NCBI GenBank assembly: GCA_934436245.1
Contig: CAKSAM010000037.1
Coordinates: 1-23,392 of the forward strand
Source: an uncultured Acetatifactor sp.
GTDB lineage: Bacteria > Bacillota > Clostridia > Lachnospirales > Lachnospiraceae
DNA: 23,392 nt
Direction of reading: 5' to 3'
Positions 1 to 7,028 of the stretch are shown here, piece after piece. Made by a program: the position numbers and the translations under genes. Below the pieces are notes generated by a model. The model saw nothing but the letters and a program-made list of their open reading frames with translations. It was not told the DNA's origin and made no database searches. Positions within the stretch are counted from its first letter, which is position 1. Each line of letters opens with the position of its first letter.

Positions 1-195
1 TTTTATGGCAATGAACATCATTCTTTGGTTCTTGCTGACTTCCGACGGCTGGCTGCGAAAAAAGCGCTTGCTTCCTCTGAATTGCCCGATTTGTGTCAAT
101 GCATATACATAATGTTCTTTCATTTCCTTTTCCTTTTCAAATAAATTGTCTTTTTCCATCTCATCTACTATGGAGCCGACTATCATTTCAACCAC
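1..195 (-). CDS. Partial ORF at window edge, possible AgrB-like N-terminus
   Basis: An open frame of 65 codons runs off the left edge of the window. The GTG at 193-195 is chosen as start because an AAAGGGGG ribosome binding site lies 7 nt upstream (203-210); the in-frame ATG at 184-186 is 16 nt from it, too far. The first 33 or so residues (a VGSIVDEM segment, then DNLFEKEKEM, then HYVYALTQI) loosely resemble the start of AgrB-type peptide-processing membrane proteins, which begin with an amphipathic helix and an acidic stretch before a Tyr-rich segment. After that the frame becomes basic and polar (GSKRFFRSQ) and base composition shifts to higher GC, so the gene may be broken or fused near position 95. 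It lies 165 bp downstream of an AgrC-like kinase and has its own LytTR-type promoter, which is why AgrB is considered. The family assignment is weak. Confidence 0.35.
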   Translation of the reverse strand, partial: MVEMIVGSIVDEMEKDNLFEKEKEMKEHYVYALTQIGQFRGSKRFFRSQPSEVSKNQRMMFIAIK

Positions 196-216
196 ATCTA
201 TGCCCCCTTTTATAAA

Positions 217-279
217 ATCATATCAAATTTTTTTGCCTGTTCAATCATTTCTGCAGAAAGTGAACATTTATTGCAGAAA
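217..279 (-). promoter_or_regulatory. LytTR-type twin-box promoter of the edge gene
   Basis: On the minus strand two TTTCTGCA boxes (272-279 and 252-259) repeat directly with a 20-bp period. Seven bp later comes -35 TTGAAC (239-244), then a 16-bp spacer, then -10 TATGAT (217-222), then a strong ribosome binding site and GTG start. Pairs of about 9-bp direct repeats with about 12-bp spacing next to the -35 are the known recognition format of AgrA/VirR/LytTR regulators. The box shares the TTNTGCA core of the VirR box. The cognate regulator is probably the LytTR protein encoded at 1669-2394. A matching promoter occurs at 3416-3480. Confidence 0.7.
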
Positions 280-360
280 TTGACAACAAATCTCCTCCTT
301 GAATCACCTTCTAATTAATAGGACTCAATAATATCCCTTTGATTACCTAATGTTTTTTCT

Positions 361-1665
361 TCATAAAGGTATAATAATAGAAAAGTAAAATTGATCTTCA
401 TCATTTTGAATTACATATTCCCCATTATATTTTTCCACAATTCTTATAATGTTTTTTATTCCTACACCATGCTCATCCTGATTTATCATTTTAGTAGTAG
501 CGATTTCATTATTATGATATATAATCATTTGATTACATGTATTTTTTACTGATAAAATTATCATCTGTTCTTCCATCATAAACTTGAACTTAATTACTTT
601 TTTACCAATGCAATTTTCGCAGGCTTCAATTGCATTGTTTAACAGATTAGCCAAAATCACAACCAAATCTTCATCTTCCATTTTTATGTTAGATAAATCA
701 TTAACTTTAAAGACAAAGACTATATGCTTGTTAATAGCTTCTTCATATTTTGTATTTAAAATTGCATTTACTACTACTTGATTCGTGTTTATTGCATTTC
801 GCTCTTTGAAAAAGCCCTTACTGATTTTACTAACATAATCTACTGCCCGATCATATTCTTTGTCTTTGAGCAACGCTTCTATACACAATATTTGATTTTT
901 AAATTCGTGCGATTTTCTTTTTTGTATGTCAAAGTTTTCCGAAACAGATCGATACATCTGAATCTGATTTTTAACCTGCAATTCAAGCATTTCCTTTTCA
1001 TGCAGCTTTGCATCCCGAATGACTATATCATTAATTAAATAATATACAAATACATTCATTACCACCATTCCAAACGAAATAGAATATAAAGCATTTGCTT
1101 GCATTTCATTTTCAGTATATTGAAATTCCATTAGTAATGTAATTATTGTAGTAATAGTAAATACAGGAAAAAAAAGGAACTTTGTCCATTCGGCGTCTGT
1201 CAGTACTTCTGTTGACTTTTTGCCAAATTGTTTTTTTATTAGTATGATGCAAAGAAAAGAAATAACTTTACTAAAAATAATAATTAAATTCCCCTCAAGT
1301 GCATATTCTTGAGTTACTATTCCCTCTCTGGATACGATTGCACTATTTCCTGCATAAACTAAATAATCCACTAACATCAATAATCCTTGATATAATATTG
1401 CAAACACCGCAGACTTTACTAAGCTTATTTCAAAATAGAATCGCATGATAATAGCAGTTGACATTATTGCACATAGTTGCTTAAGGACAATCCATTTTGA
1501 TAATGTAAACCCACATATATAATAAATTGCAATCAACAAAACTAATAATATTGTTCTTTTATACTTTCTATTTTCCCCAGAGCTATCGCAAAAACTTTCA
1601 AAAAATATTTTGCAGCAAATAACTTCAAATGCAATTATTGCTAAACTAAAAAAATATGTAAACAT
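361..1665 (-). CDS. AgrC-like GHKL sensor histidine kinase
   Basis: A 434-residue membrane sensor kinase of the AgrC/ComD/VirS type (HPK10). Roughly residues 1-215 contain about six hydrophobic segments, the usual peptide-sensing domain. A helical linker at about 220-250 leads to the phosphoacceptor motif KSHEFKNQ with H253. The ATP-binding GHKL domain follows, with an N-box at 339-348 (ANLLNNAIEA) and a G-box at 399-406 (HGVGIKNI). There is no HAMP domain or separate HisKA, which fits this subfamily. It starts 3 nt after the LytTR regulator stop; its GGAG ribosome binding site is inside that gene, so the two are co-translated. The family normally detects a secreted cyclic peptide and phosphorylates its LytTR partner; the actual ligand is unknown. 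The gene is AT-rich, unlike the housekeeping genes to the right, suggesting acquisition by transfer. Confidence 0.9.
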   Translation of the reverse strand: MFTYFFSLAIIAFEVICCKIFFESFCDSSGENRKYKRTILLVLLIAIYYICGFTLSKWIVLKQLCAIMSTAIIMRFYFEISLVKSAVFAILYQGLLMLVDYLVYAGNSAIVSREGIVTQEYALEGNLIIIFSKVISFLCIILIKKQFGKKSTEVLTDAEWTKFLFFPVFTITTIITLLMEFQYTENEMQANALYSISFGMVVMNVFVYYLINDIVIRDAKLHEKEMLELQVKNQIQMYRSVSENFDIQKRKSHEFKNQILCIEALLKDKEYDRAVDYVSKISKGFFKERNAINTNQVVVNAILNTKYEEAINKHIVFVFKVNDLSNIKMEDEDLVVILANLLNNAIEACENCIGKKVIKFKFMMEEQMIILSVKNTCNQMIIYHNNEIATTKMINQDEHGVGIKNIIRIVEKYNGEYVIQNDEDQFYFSIIIPL

Positions 1666-1668
1666 AAA

Positions 1669-2394
1669 TTACACTTCTCCTTTATATGCAATAAATGCAC
1701 TTTTAACATCCTTATACCTTGCTCTTGGTACAACAAGTTTCTGATTGTTATTCAGTATTACACTATAGCCTGTAATACTCTTTATATGTTTTAGATTTAC
1801 CAGAAAACTCTGATGAATCCTTATAAATTTATATTCCATCATTTCCCTTTCCATATCATTTAATGTTGCATACAATGTATATATCAAAACCTTATCTTCC
1901 ATAATATGAAACTCAAGTTTATGCAATCTGCTTTCTATATATAGTATCCTATCAACCTGTACATTTTTTTCACATTCGTTAAATTTAAAATACTTTTTTA
2001 ATACAATGTAATTCATTTTATGTAAAATTGTGTCCATACACTCATATATAGACTCATCAAAATTAATAGTATTCTTCAATAAATATCTTGTCGCATCTAC
2101 CTTATAACCTTCTAATGAATAATTTACGTAAGCAGTTACAAATACAATATATATATCCATACTATACTCTCTAATTTTGTGTGCAGTCATAATTCCATCT
2201 ATCTCATCCATATTAATGTCGAGAAAAATAATATTATAGCCAAGTAAATCTGTCCCCAAGCCAAGTAATTCTTTCCCCGAATTAAACATATCAATTTCGG
2301 ATGAAATATCCTTTTCGAATAAATATTTTAATACATATTTTTTAATATTTTCTCTAAACAACTTTTCATCATCACATATTGCTATTCGTAACAT
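1669..2394 (-). CDS. LytTR-family response regulator (AgrA/VirR type)
   Basis: A 241-residue cytoplasmic DNA-binding regulator. The receiver domain (about 1-125) has the acidic pair D8/D9, the phosphoacceptor D59 within FLDINMDEIDG, T87, and the conserved Lys at 107. The C-terminal LytTR domain (about 130-238) has the typical FIRIHQSFLVN segment near 190-200 that precedes the DNA-contacting strands. An AAAGGGGA ribosome binding site lies just upstream of the ATG. It forms a two-gene unit with the GHKL kinase. LytTR proteins bind pairs of short direct repeats next to weak -35 elements. The two TTTCTGCA twin-box promoters in this island (217-279 and 3416-3480) are the obvious candidate targets. 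Its own upstream region shows only a TATAGT-like -10 with no good -35 and no such boxes. Confidence 0.93.
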   Translation of the reverse strand: MLRIAICDDEKLFRENIKKYVLKYLFEKDISSEIDMFNSGKELLGLGTDLLGYNIIFLDINMDEIDGIMTAHKIREYSMDIYIVFVTAYVNYSLEGYKVDATRYLLKNTINFDESIYECMDTILHKMNYIVLKKYFKFNECEKNVQVDRILYIESRLHKLEFHIMEDKVLIYTLYATLNDMEREMMEYKFIRIHQSFLVNLKHIKSITGYSVILNNNQKLVVPRARYKDVKSAFIAYKGEV

Positions 2395-2678
2395 AATTTC
2401 CCCTTTCCCTTACTTTTTTACTATATGGGTGGCAATATCGTCTGTTTTTCGTTTATGCTGCAATAATTATTTTGAAAACAAATAAGAAATTCTTTAGAAT
2501 AAGACTATCTATACTTTCCAATTATTTGATATAAGTCAGAATAGCAAGCTTGATATATCATTTTTGCACTCTGTAATGTCATATTAGTACGACTGAAATT
2601 CAAAATCAATAGCTTGGAAGAACTCAAATATTTATCACAGGAAGTTGAAAATTACATTATATTAATTTTTGATAATAA
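2395..2678. other. AT-rich intergenic region upstream of the two-component genes
   Basis: About 284 bp, very AT-rich, with no convincing reading frame. On the minus strand it must contain the promoter of the regulator/kinase pair. A TATAGT hexamer at about 2422-2427 is a possible -10 but lacks a recognisable -35. A TTGATT/TAATAT pair (17-bp spacer) further upstream is equally weak. No TTTCTGCA boxes were found. Nothing else can be supported. Confidence 0.4.
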
Positions 2679-2719
2679 AATGAAGGCTGAAAACCATAGA
2701 TATGTTTTCAGTCTTCATT
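2679..2719 (-). terminator. Intrinsic terminator after the small membrane protein gene
   Basis: Arms 2679-2694 and 2704-2719 pair over 16 positions (AATGAAG-G-CTGAAAAC type) with one G-T mismatch and a 9-nt loop. On the minus strand the hairpin is followed by a TTTTATTAT stretch. It ends the leftward transcript that carries 2735-3088 and isolates it from the regulator gene. The T-run is weaker on the plus strand. Confidence 0.75.
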
Positions 2720-2734
2720 ATTATCTGCTTATAT

Positions 2735-3088
2735 TCATTTTTGAATGATCCACTGATCGTTTGCGGGATCATACAAAAAAATAGTCTTTCCATCCATCGT
2801 TATTGCATAGTTATTAATCAGTCTGTTTCCAACCTCCTCAACATTTTCTTTATATCTTACTTCGAATCTATACACTTCATTATTATCAATTTCACCAACA
2901 ACCGGATCGGTTGGTTCAAGACTATACTCTTCTTCCCATTGATCAGCACTTTTCAAGTACTCTTGCAAAATTCTTTCGGCGTCCATCATAGAGGTCGTTG
3001 GCAAATCATTTTTCCCACACTTTATGCATATACTAAAAATAACTATTACAATAATTCCAATGCTGATCAGCAAATATTTTTTAGACAT
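2735..3088 (-). CDS. Small membrane-anchored extracytoplasmic protein, unknown function
   Basis: A 117-residue protein with an N-terminal basic-hydrophobic segment (about residues 4-21, rich in Ile and Val) followed by a Cys-Ile-Lys-Cys-Gly stretch and an acidic soluble domain of about 90 residues. The position before either Cys (Ile or Lys) does not match a normal lipobox, so a membrane anchor or uncleaved signal is more likely than a lipoprotein. The AGGAG site 7 nt upstream of the ATG is good. The domain contains short beta-like stretches (YRFEVRYKEN, YAITMDGKTIFLYD), reminiscent of small secreted domains in Clostridia that carry a DUF number, but I do not recognise a family. It lies downstream of the twin-box promoter at 3416-3480 with no terminator between, so it is probably an output of the LytTR system. 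Confidence 0.7.
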   Translation of the reverse strand: MSKKYLLISIGIIVIVIFSICIKCGKNDLPTTSMMDAERILQEYLKSADQWEEEYSLEPTDPVVGEIDNNEVYRFEVRYKENVEEVGNRLINNYAITMDGKTIFLYDPANDQWIIQK

Positions 3089-3144
3089 TTTTGTCTCCTG
3101 TCATTATTACTAACTATAACGGAAAATTCGATAACATTTTTCCA

Positions 3145-3366
3145 TTATAAATTTCTAAAAATAGAACATTGGCTGAATGAAGTGTTTTCATTACTGGCAC
3201 ATGTGTATGGCGTATACTTATAAATATCAATTTCATCAATATTTCCCTCTTCATCGTAAGAAATATTTTGTACAGTATCATCATTATCAGCAATAGAAAT
3301 TAATTGTCTTGTATGCTCCGCAGAATATCCCTCTGCATAAATAAACTCTGCAACACATCCGCCTAC
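3145..3366 (-). pseudogene. Relict reading frame without a start codon
   Basis: The frame is open for 73 codons and ends in TAA at 3145-3147. It begins directly after an in-frame TGA (3367-3369) and has no ATG, GTG or TTG near its 5' end. Deleting a single base in the overlapping ATGA at 3367-3370 would give an ATG start exactly here, and an in-frame GTG lies six codons before the TGA. The product would begin VGGCVAEFIYAEGYS, contain an acidic stretch (NISYDEEGNIDEIDIYKY) and have four Cys residues; I do not recognise it. It lies about 45 nt downstream of the likely start of the transcript from the 3416-3480 promoter, exactly where a first gene is expected. It may be a frameshifted or nonsense-inactivated peptide or secreted-protein gene, or a recombination leftover. 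Confidence 0.4.
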
Positions 3367-3415
3367 TCATAACTTTTTGCAAAACACTTTAATATTTATA
3401 TATCTCTTTATCTAA

Positions 3416-3480
3416 ATAATAATATTTTTTTCATTACAAACAATATCTTTTGCAGAAAATAACTGTTTTTTGCAGAAAAT
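3416..3480 (-). promoter_or_regulatory. LytTR-type twin-box promoter, second copy
   Basis: On the minus strand TTTCTGCA boxes at 3471-3478 and 3451-3458 repeat with a 20-bp period (the match extends to ATTTTCTGCA). They are followed by 7 bp, -35 TTGTTT (3438-3443), a 16-bp spacer and -10 TATTAT (3416-3421). Every spacing equals that of the promoter at 217-279, although the spacer sequences differ. Transcription would start near 3409 and run through the relict frame and the 117-residue protein to the terminator at 2679-2719. The non-consensus -35 fits an activator-dependent promoter. Confidence 0.72.
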
Positions 3481-3570
3481 GATCAACTATATCCGTTCAA
3501 GTCTCAGTTTCGTCCAGAATAAAATAGACATGTATCAATTCTACGGTTCTCCAAAGGAGATTTGCCTGTA

Positions 3571-3611
3571 AAATAAAAACAGGACCCTCCGTATTTTACG
3601 GAAGATCCTGT
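3571..3611 (-). terminator. Intrinsic terminator of tyrS
   Basis: Arms 3579-3593 and 3597-3611 form a stem of about 15 bp (ACAGGA..CCGTA type, with an internal mismatch) closed by a 3-nt loop. On the minus strand it is followed by TTTTTATTT (3571-3578 region). It lies 16 bp after the tyrS stop codon and marks the right boundary of the AT-rich island. Confidence 0.88.
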
Positions 3612-3627
3612 CTGTAGAATCCTGTAT

Positions 3628-4854
3628 TTATTTGCTCATAACGACTCTCTTGAAGTTCTTCTTACCTCTGCGGACTACCAGACCCTCTCCGTCAAACTGC
3701 TCGGGAGCGTAAGTGGTCTTAATATCGGTGACCTTCTCATCCGCTACGACAACACCGCCCTGTTCTACGGCACGTCTTGCTTCGCTGCGGGATGCGGACA
3801 GTCCGGATTTCACCAGGACACCGAGAATGTCGATCTTACCATCCACAAAATCACCCTCCGTCAGTTCACTGGTGGGCATCTCTGCGGCATTGCCGCCGGT
3901 AAACAGTGCTCTTGCACTCTCCTGTGCCTTTTTTGCTTCTTCTTCGCCATGTACCAGATTGGTCAGCTCGTATGCCAGGATCTCCTTCGCCTGATTTAAC
4001 TGGCTGCCTTCCCATTTGTCCATCTCGTCGATCTGCTCCAACGGCAGGAAGGTCAACATACGCAGGCACTTCAGGACATCTGCGTCTGATACATTTCTCC
4101 AGTACTGGTAGAACTCGAAAGGAGTAGTCTTGTTGGGATCCAGCCATACGGCACCCTTCTGGGTCTTACCCATCTTCTTGCCTTCGGAATTCAAAAGCAG
4201 AGTGATCGTCATAGCGTATGCATCCTTACCCAGCTTTCTGCGGATCAGCTCGGTACCGCCTAACATATTGCTCCACTGGTCATCACCGCCGAACTGCATG
4301 TTACAGCCGTATTTCTGGTATAAGGTCAGGAAGTCAAAGCTCTGCATGATCATATAGTTGAACTCTAAAAAGCTTAAACCCTTCTCCATTCTCTGCTTGT
4401 AGCACTCTGCGGTCAGCATACGGTTGACGCTGAAGTGTGCTCCCACATCTCTTAATAATTCCACATAGTTCAGGTTCAGCAGCCAGTCCGCATTGTTGAC
4501 CATCAATGCCTTACCATCACTGAAATCAATAAAACGGCTCATCTGCTTCTTGAAACAGTCAACGTTATGCTGGATGGTCTCCTTGGTCATCATGGTACGC
4601 ATATCGCTTCTGCCGGAGGGATCACCAATCATTGCAGTACCGCCACCGATCAGAGCAATGGGCTTATTGCCTGCCATCTGCATTCTTTTCATCAGGCACA
4701 GTGCCATGAAATGGCCTACATGAAGGCTGTCTGCGGTGGGATCAAAACCGATGTAGAAGGTAGCCTTTCCGTTATTGATCAATTCCTTGATCTCCTCTTC
4801 ATCTGTCAGCTGTGCCAGCAATCCTCTTGCTTTTAATTCGTCAAATACTGTCAT
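3628..4854 (-). CDS. tyrS: Tyrosyl-tRNA synthetase
   Basis: A 408-residue class I aminoacyl-tRNA synthetase that charges tRNA-Tyr with tyrosine in the cytoplasm. The Rossmann catalytic domain carries the HIGH-type motif HVGH at 45-48 and the KMSKS-type loop KMGKT at 227-231. The tyrosine-binding region includes YMIMQSFDF (about 167-175) and GGDDQW (189-194). The C-terminal S4-like RNA-binding domain (about 340-405) includes the [14 protein letters not shown] segment. The length is normal for the bacterial TyrRS subfamily. The ATG is preceded by AAAGGAG. The gene is monocistronic: a T-box leader lies immediately upstream and a terminator immediately downstream, so expression should rise when uncharged tRNA-Tyr accumulates. 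Confidence 0.98.
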   Translation of the reverse strand: MTVFDELKARGLLAQLTDEEEIKELINNGKATFYIGFDPTADSLHVGHFMALCLMKRMQMAGNKPIALIGGGTAMIGDPSGRSDMRTMMTKETIQHNVDCFKKQMSRFIDFSDGKALMVNNADWLLNLNYVELLRDVGAHFSVNRMLTAECYKQRMEKGLSFLEFNYMIMQSFDFLTLYQKYGCNMQFGGDDQWSNMLGGTELIRRKLGKDAYAMTITLLLNSEGKKMGKTQKGAVWLDPNKTTPFEFYQYWRNVSDADVLKCLRMLTFLPLEQIDEMDKWEGSQLNQAKEILAYELTNLVHGEEEAKKAQESARALFTGGNAAEMPTSELTEGDFVDGKIDILGVLVKSGLSASRSEARRAVEQGGVVVADEKVTDIKTTYAPEQFDGEGLVVRRGKKNFKRVVMSK

Positions 4855-4929
4855 TTTTCTTTTTCTCCTTTACTGATTCCTTTTCCTCTGCATGCCTTTT
4901 ACTTTTTAGGAACCGGCTCTAAAGGCACT

Positions 4930-5251
4930 AAAAAAGCCCGCCCCTTTTTTTCAAAAGGACGAGCTTAATCACTCGTGTTACCACCTAATGTTCCCACCAG
5001 ACTCACATCTGACAGCTCAGTAAGTATCTATCAATACTTTCGGCCGATATCGGTGCCTGCCGTCCTGATCTACTCGTTCGGGATCCTCTGATAAAATCTT
5101 CTGATCCTTCTCTTTCCACCGGCTGCTCCGGGATGTATTCCTGCTCTGCTTCTGTGCGCCTCTCACCTGCCGGCTGCTCTCTGTCAGAAGTGGAGGAACA
5201 GTACTTCTTCCCTTCATTGCATTCTTCTTATCCTATGTTTGCGCTAAACAT
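4930..5251 (-). promoter_or_regulatory. Tyr T-box riboswitch (leader of tyrS)
   Basis: A roughly 320-nt leader on the minus strand. Near its 5' end are the AGTA motif (about 5202-5205) and the AGAGAGC element typical of stem I. The specifier loop reads GAATACATC with a UAC tyrosine codon at 5135-5137. The conserved T-box bulge appears as AGGTGGTAACACG (about 4974-4987). A GC-rich terminator hairpin (4935-4965) then runs into six Ts (4930-4935). Uncharged tRNA-Tyr would pair with the specifier and the T-box bulge, forming the antiterminator and allowing tyrS transcription. The specifier and its gene agree, which supports both assignments. The 66-codon frame inside the leader is a by-product of its sequence. 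Confidence 0.93.
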
Positions 5252-5257
5252 GACCTT

Positions 5258-5286
5258 ATTATAGCCAGTCTGCGTTTTTCTGTCAA
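5258..5286 (-). promoter_or_regulatory. Consensus sigma-A promoter of the tyrS leader
   Basis: A perfect -35 TTGACA (5281-5286) and perfect -10 TATAAT (5258-5263) are separated by 17 bp. A start near 5251 places the T-box stem I at the 5' end of the RNA. Control is therefore expected at termination rather than initiation. Confidence 0.92.
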
Positions 5287-5325
5287 CACCTAAAATTTTG
5301 TTACTGGCAGGAGCCGCCTCCGGGT

Positions 5326-6339
5326 CTATTCTTCCGGCCAGGGCAGGTGGGATACTTCCAGCTTCTTGTCACGAAGCATCAGTTCTTTTACCGCCTGATC
5401 TGCGGGCTTACCGTCAAAAAGCACTTCATTTACCTGTTCAATAATAGGCAGCTGAACGTCATATTTTTTCGACAGTTCCATGGCAGCTTTGGCGGAATAC
5501 ACACCCTCTACCACCATCTGTACTTCCTTCATGGCTTCCTCATAAGTCTTGCCCTGTCCGATGAGGATACCAGCACGGCGGTTACGGGAATGCATGCTGG
5601 CACAAGTCACGATCAGATCTCCGATGCCCGTCAGTCCACAGAAAGTCTCAAAATTACCACCCATGGCAGTACCAAGTCTGGCGATCTCAGTAATACCTCT
5701 GGTGATCAGAGCTGCCTTCGTATTGTCTCCGTAGCCCAGTCCGTCAGCGATACCGGCAGCCAGTGCCACTACATTTTTCAGTGCACCGCCCAGTTCAATG
5801 CCCAGTACATCGGGGCTGGTATAGACACGGAACACCTCGTTCATAAACAGATTCTGCACATATTCTGCGCAGCTTTTACTCTTAGAACCCGCTACGATCG
5901 TGGTGGGAATACCACGGCTGACTTCCTCCGCATGAGTAGGTCCTGACAATACCGCCACCTGTGCCTGTGGGATCTCAGCTTCGATGATCTGTGCCTGGGT
6001 CATCAGGGTATGCTCCTCGATTCCCTTGGAGACGCTGACGATCCTCTGTCCTTTCGCCACCAGTGGACTGATGCGGTGTGCTGTGCTTCTGGTATAGGAG
6101 CTTGCCACTGCCATAACTAACAGATCCTTACCCTCAATAGCTGATTTATCATCTGTCGTAAAGATCATATCCTCCGGAAGCTTTACGCCCGGAAGCATCT
6201 TGTGTTCGTGATTCTCCTGAAGCATCTGTATTTCCGCAGGAACCGCAGACCATACCGTCACCTCGTGTCCGTTTTTATGTAATACCACTGACAGGCCGAT
6301 GCCCCAGCTTCCGCCACCCAAGATACATACTTTTGCCAT
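5326..6339 (-). CDS. gpsA: Glycerol-3-phosphate dehydrogenase [NAD(P)+]
   Basis: A 337-residue cytoplasmic enzyme that reduces dihydroxyacetone phosphate to sn-glycerol 3-phosphate for phospholipid synthesis. The N-terminal Rossmann fold has the dinucleotide motif GGGSWG at 8-13. The family Lys is in VSVSKGIEE (K105), the SGPTHAEEV signature is at 132-140, the catalytic Lys is K188 in GGALKNVVALAAG, and the substrate-binding NRR segment is at 253-255. The length matches the family. It follows plsY by 2 nt, and its GGGGAGG site lies within the plsY end. plsY uses the product of this enzyme, so the pair forms the first step of phosphatidic acid synthesis. No strong terminator is visible before the tyrS promoter, so some read-through into the T-box leader is possible. 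Confidence 0.97.
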   Translation of the reverse strand: MAKVCILGGGSWGIGLSVVLHKNGHEVTVWSAVPAEIQMLQENHEHKMLPGVKLPEDMIFTTDDKSAIEGKDLLVMAVASSYTRSTAHRISPLVAKGQRIVSVSKGIEEHTLMTQAQIIEAEIPQAQVAVLSGPTHAEEVSRGIPTTIVAGSKSKSCAEYVQNLFMNEVFRVYTSPDVLGIELGGALKNVVALAAGIADGLGYGDNTKAALITRGITEIARLGTAMGGNFETFCGLTGIGDLIVTCASMHSRNRRAGILIGQGKTYEEAMKEVQMVVEGVYSAKAAMELSKKYDVQLPIIEQVNEVLFDGKPADQAVKELMLRDKKLEVSHLPWPEE

Positions 6340-6341
6340 AA

Positions 6342-7028
6342 TTATTTGTCCTCCCCTGAGATTTCCGTCTGCGCTTCGGCTGATTTCTTATTCTTGAACA
6401 GATAAGTCTTTCTCTCGTTACCGTGGATCAAACGCACAATATTCTGTCTGTGCTTCCAGTAAGCCATGATCGTTAAAAATGCAGTGATGGCATACATTTC
6501 ATACAGCTGTGACTGTGGCATGGCACCGAACAGTCCCATCTGTCCGCAGACTACCATCTGGATCATAAATCCGGCATATACCAACAAGGATCCCAGAGAC
6601 ACGTAATGAGTGGTCAGGAACGTACCGAAGAACAGTACCACACCCATCACGATAAAATACGGATGGAATGACAGGATCAGTCCTGCAGTGGCAGCGATTC
6701 CTTTTCCGCCCTTAAATCCCATATAAAAGGGGAAGTTGTGTCCGATGACAGCTCCTGCGCCGGTGTACAGGCACAGCAGATAAATATTCTCCGGATGTCC
6801 GGTGCTGAATAAAGCTCTGGTGATGCATACGGCGATGATACACTTTAAGCAGTCTCCCACCAGTACGATCAGTCCTGCCTTGGTTCCCAGCACTCTCAGG
6901 GCATTGGTGGTACCGGCATTGCCACTTCCGTACTTACGGATATCGATCCCTTTTGCCTTCCCGTAAAAGTATGCGGTCTGAAACAGTCCAAACACATAAC
7001 CGATGAGTAAACAGATAACACGTTCCAT
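6342..7028 (-). CDS. plsY: Acyl-phosphate:glycerol-3-phosphate acyltransferase PlsY
   Basis: A 228-residue integral membrane enzyme that transfers the acyl group of acyl-phosphate to position 1 of glycerol 3-phosphate. About five hydrophobic segments are visible. The three conserved cytoplasmic motifs are present: GSGNAGTTN (34-42) with a following Arg, GHNFPFYMGFKGGKG (96-110), and the C-terminal HRQNIVRLIHGNE segment (about 192-205). The final tail of about 20 residues is charged and longer than in short family members. The start ATG overlaps the der stop by one nucleotide (TAATG), indicating translational coupling. It sits directly before gpsA, the source of its substrate. Confidence 0.97.
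   Translation of the reverse strand: MERVICLLIGYVFGLFQTAYFYGKAKGIDIRKYGSGNAGTTNALRVLGTKAGLIVLVGDCLKCIIAVCITRALFSTGHPENIYLLCLYTGAGAVIGHNFPFYMGFKGGKGIAATAGLILSFHPYFIVMGVVLFFGTFLTTHYVSLGSLLVYAGFMIQMVVCGQMGLFGAMPQSQLYEMYAITAFLTIMAYWKHRQNIVRLIHGNERKTYLFKNKKSAEAQTEISGEDK

Noticed and set aside
2702..3223. 173-codon plus-strand frame
   Set aside because: It is antisense to the 117-residue gene, which has a good ribosome binding site, and it runs through the terminator arm; AT-rich shadow frame.
3866..4147. 93-codon minus-strand frame inside tyrS
   Set aside because: Out-of-frame shadow of the synthetase, without start signals.
5017..5217. 66-codon frame upstream of tyrS
   Set aside because: It overlaps the T-box leader, whose conserved RNA elements fully explain the sequence.
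5290..5325. Possible terminator after gpsA
   Set aside because: Only a 4-bp GGAG/CTCC stem with no following T-run; too weak to list.
5347..5946. 199-codon plus-strand frame
   Set aside because: Antisense shadow of gpsA with His/Cys-rich, non-protein-like composition.
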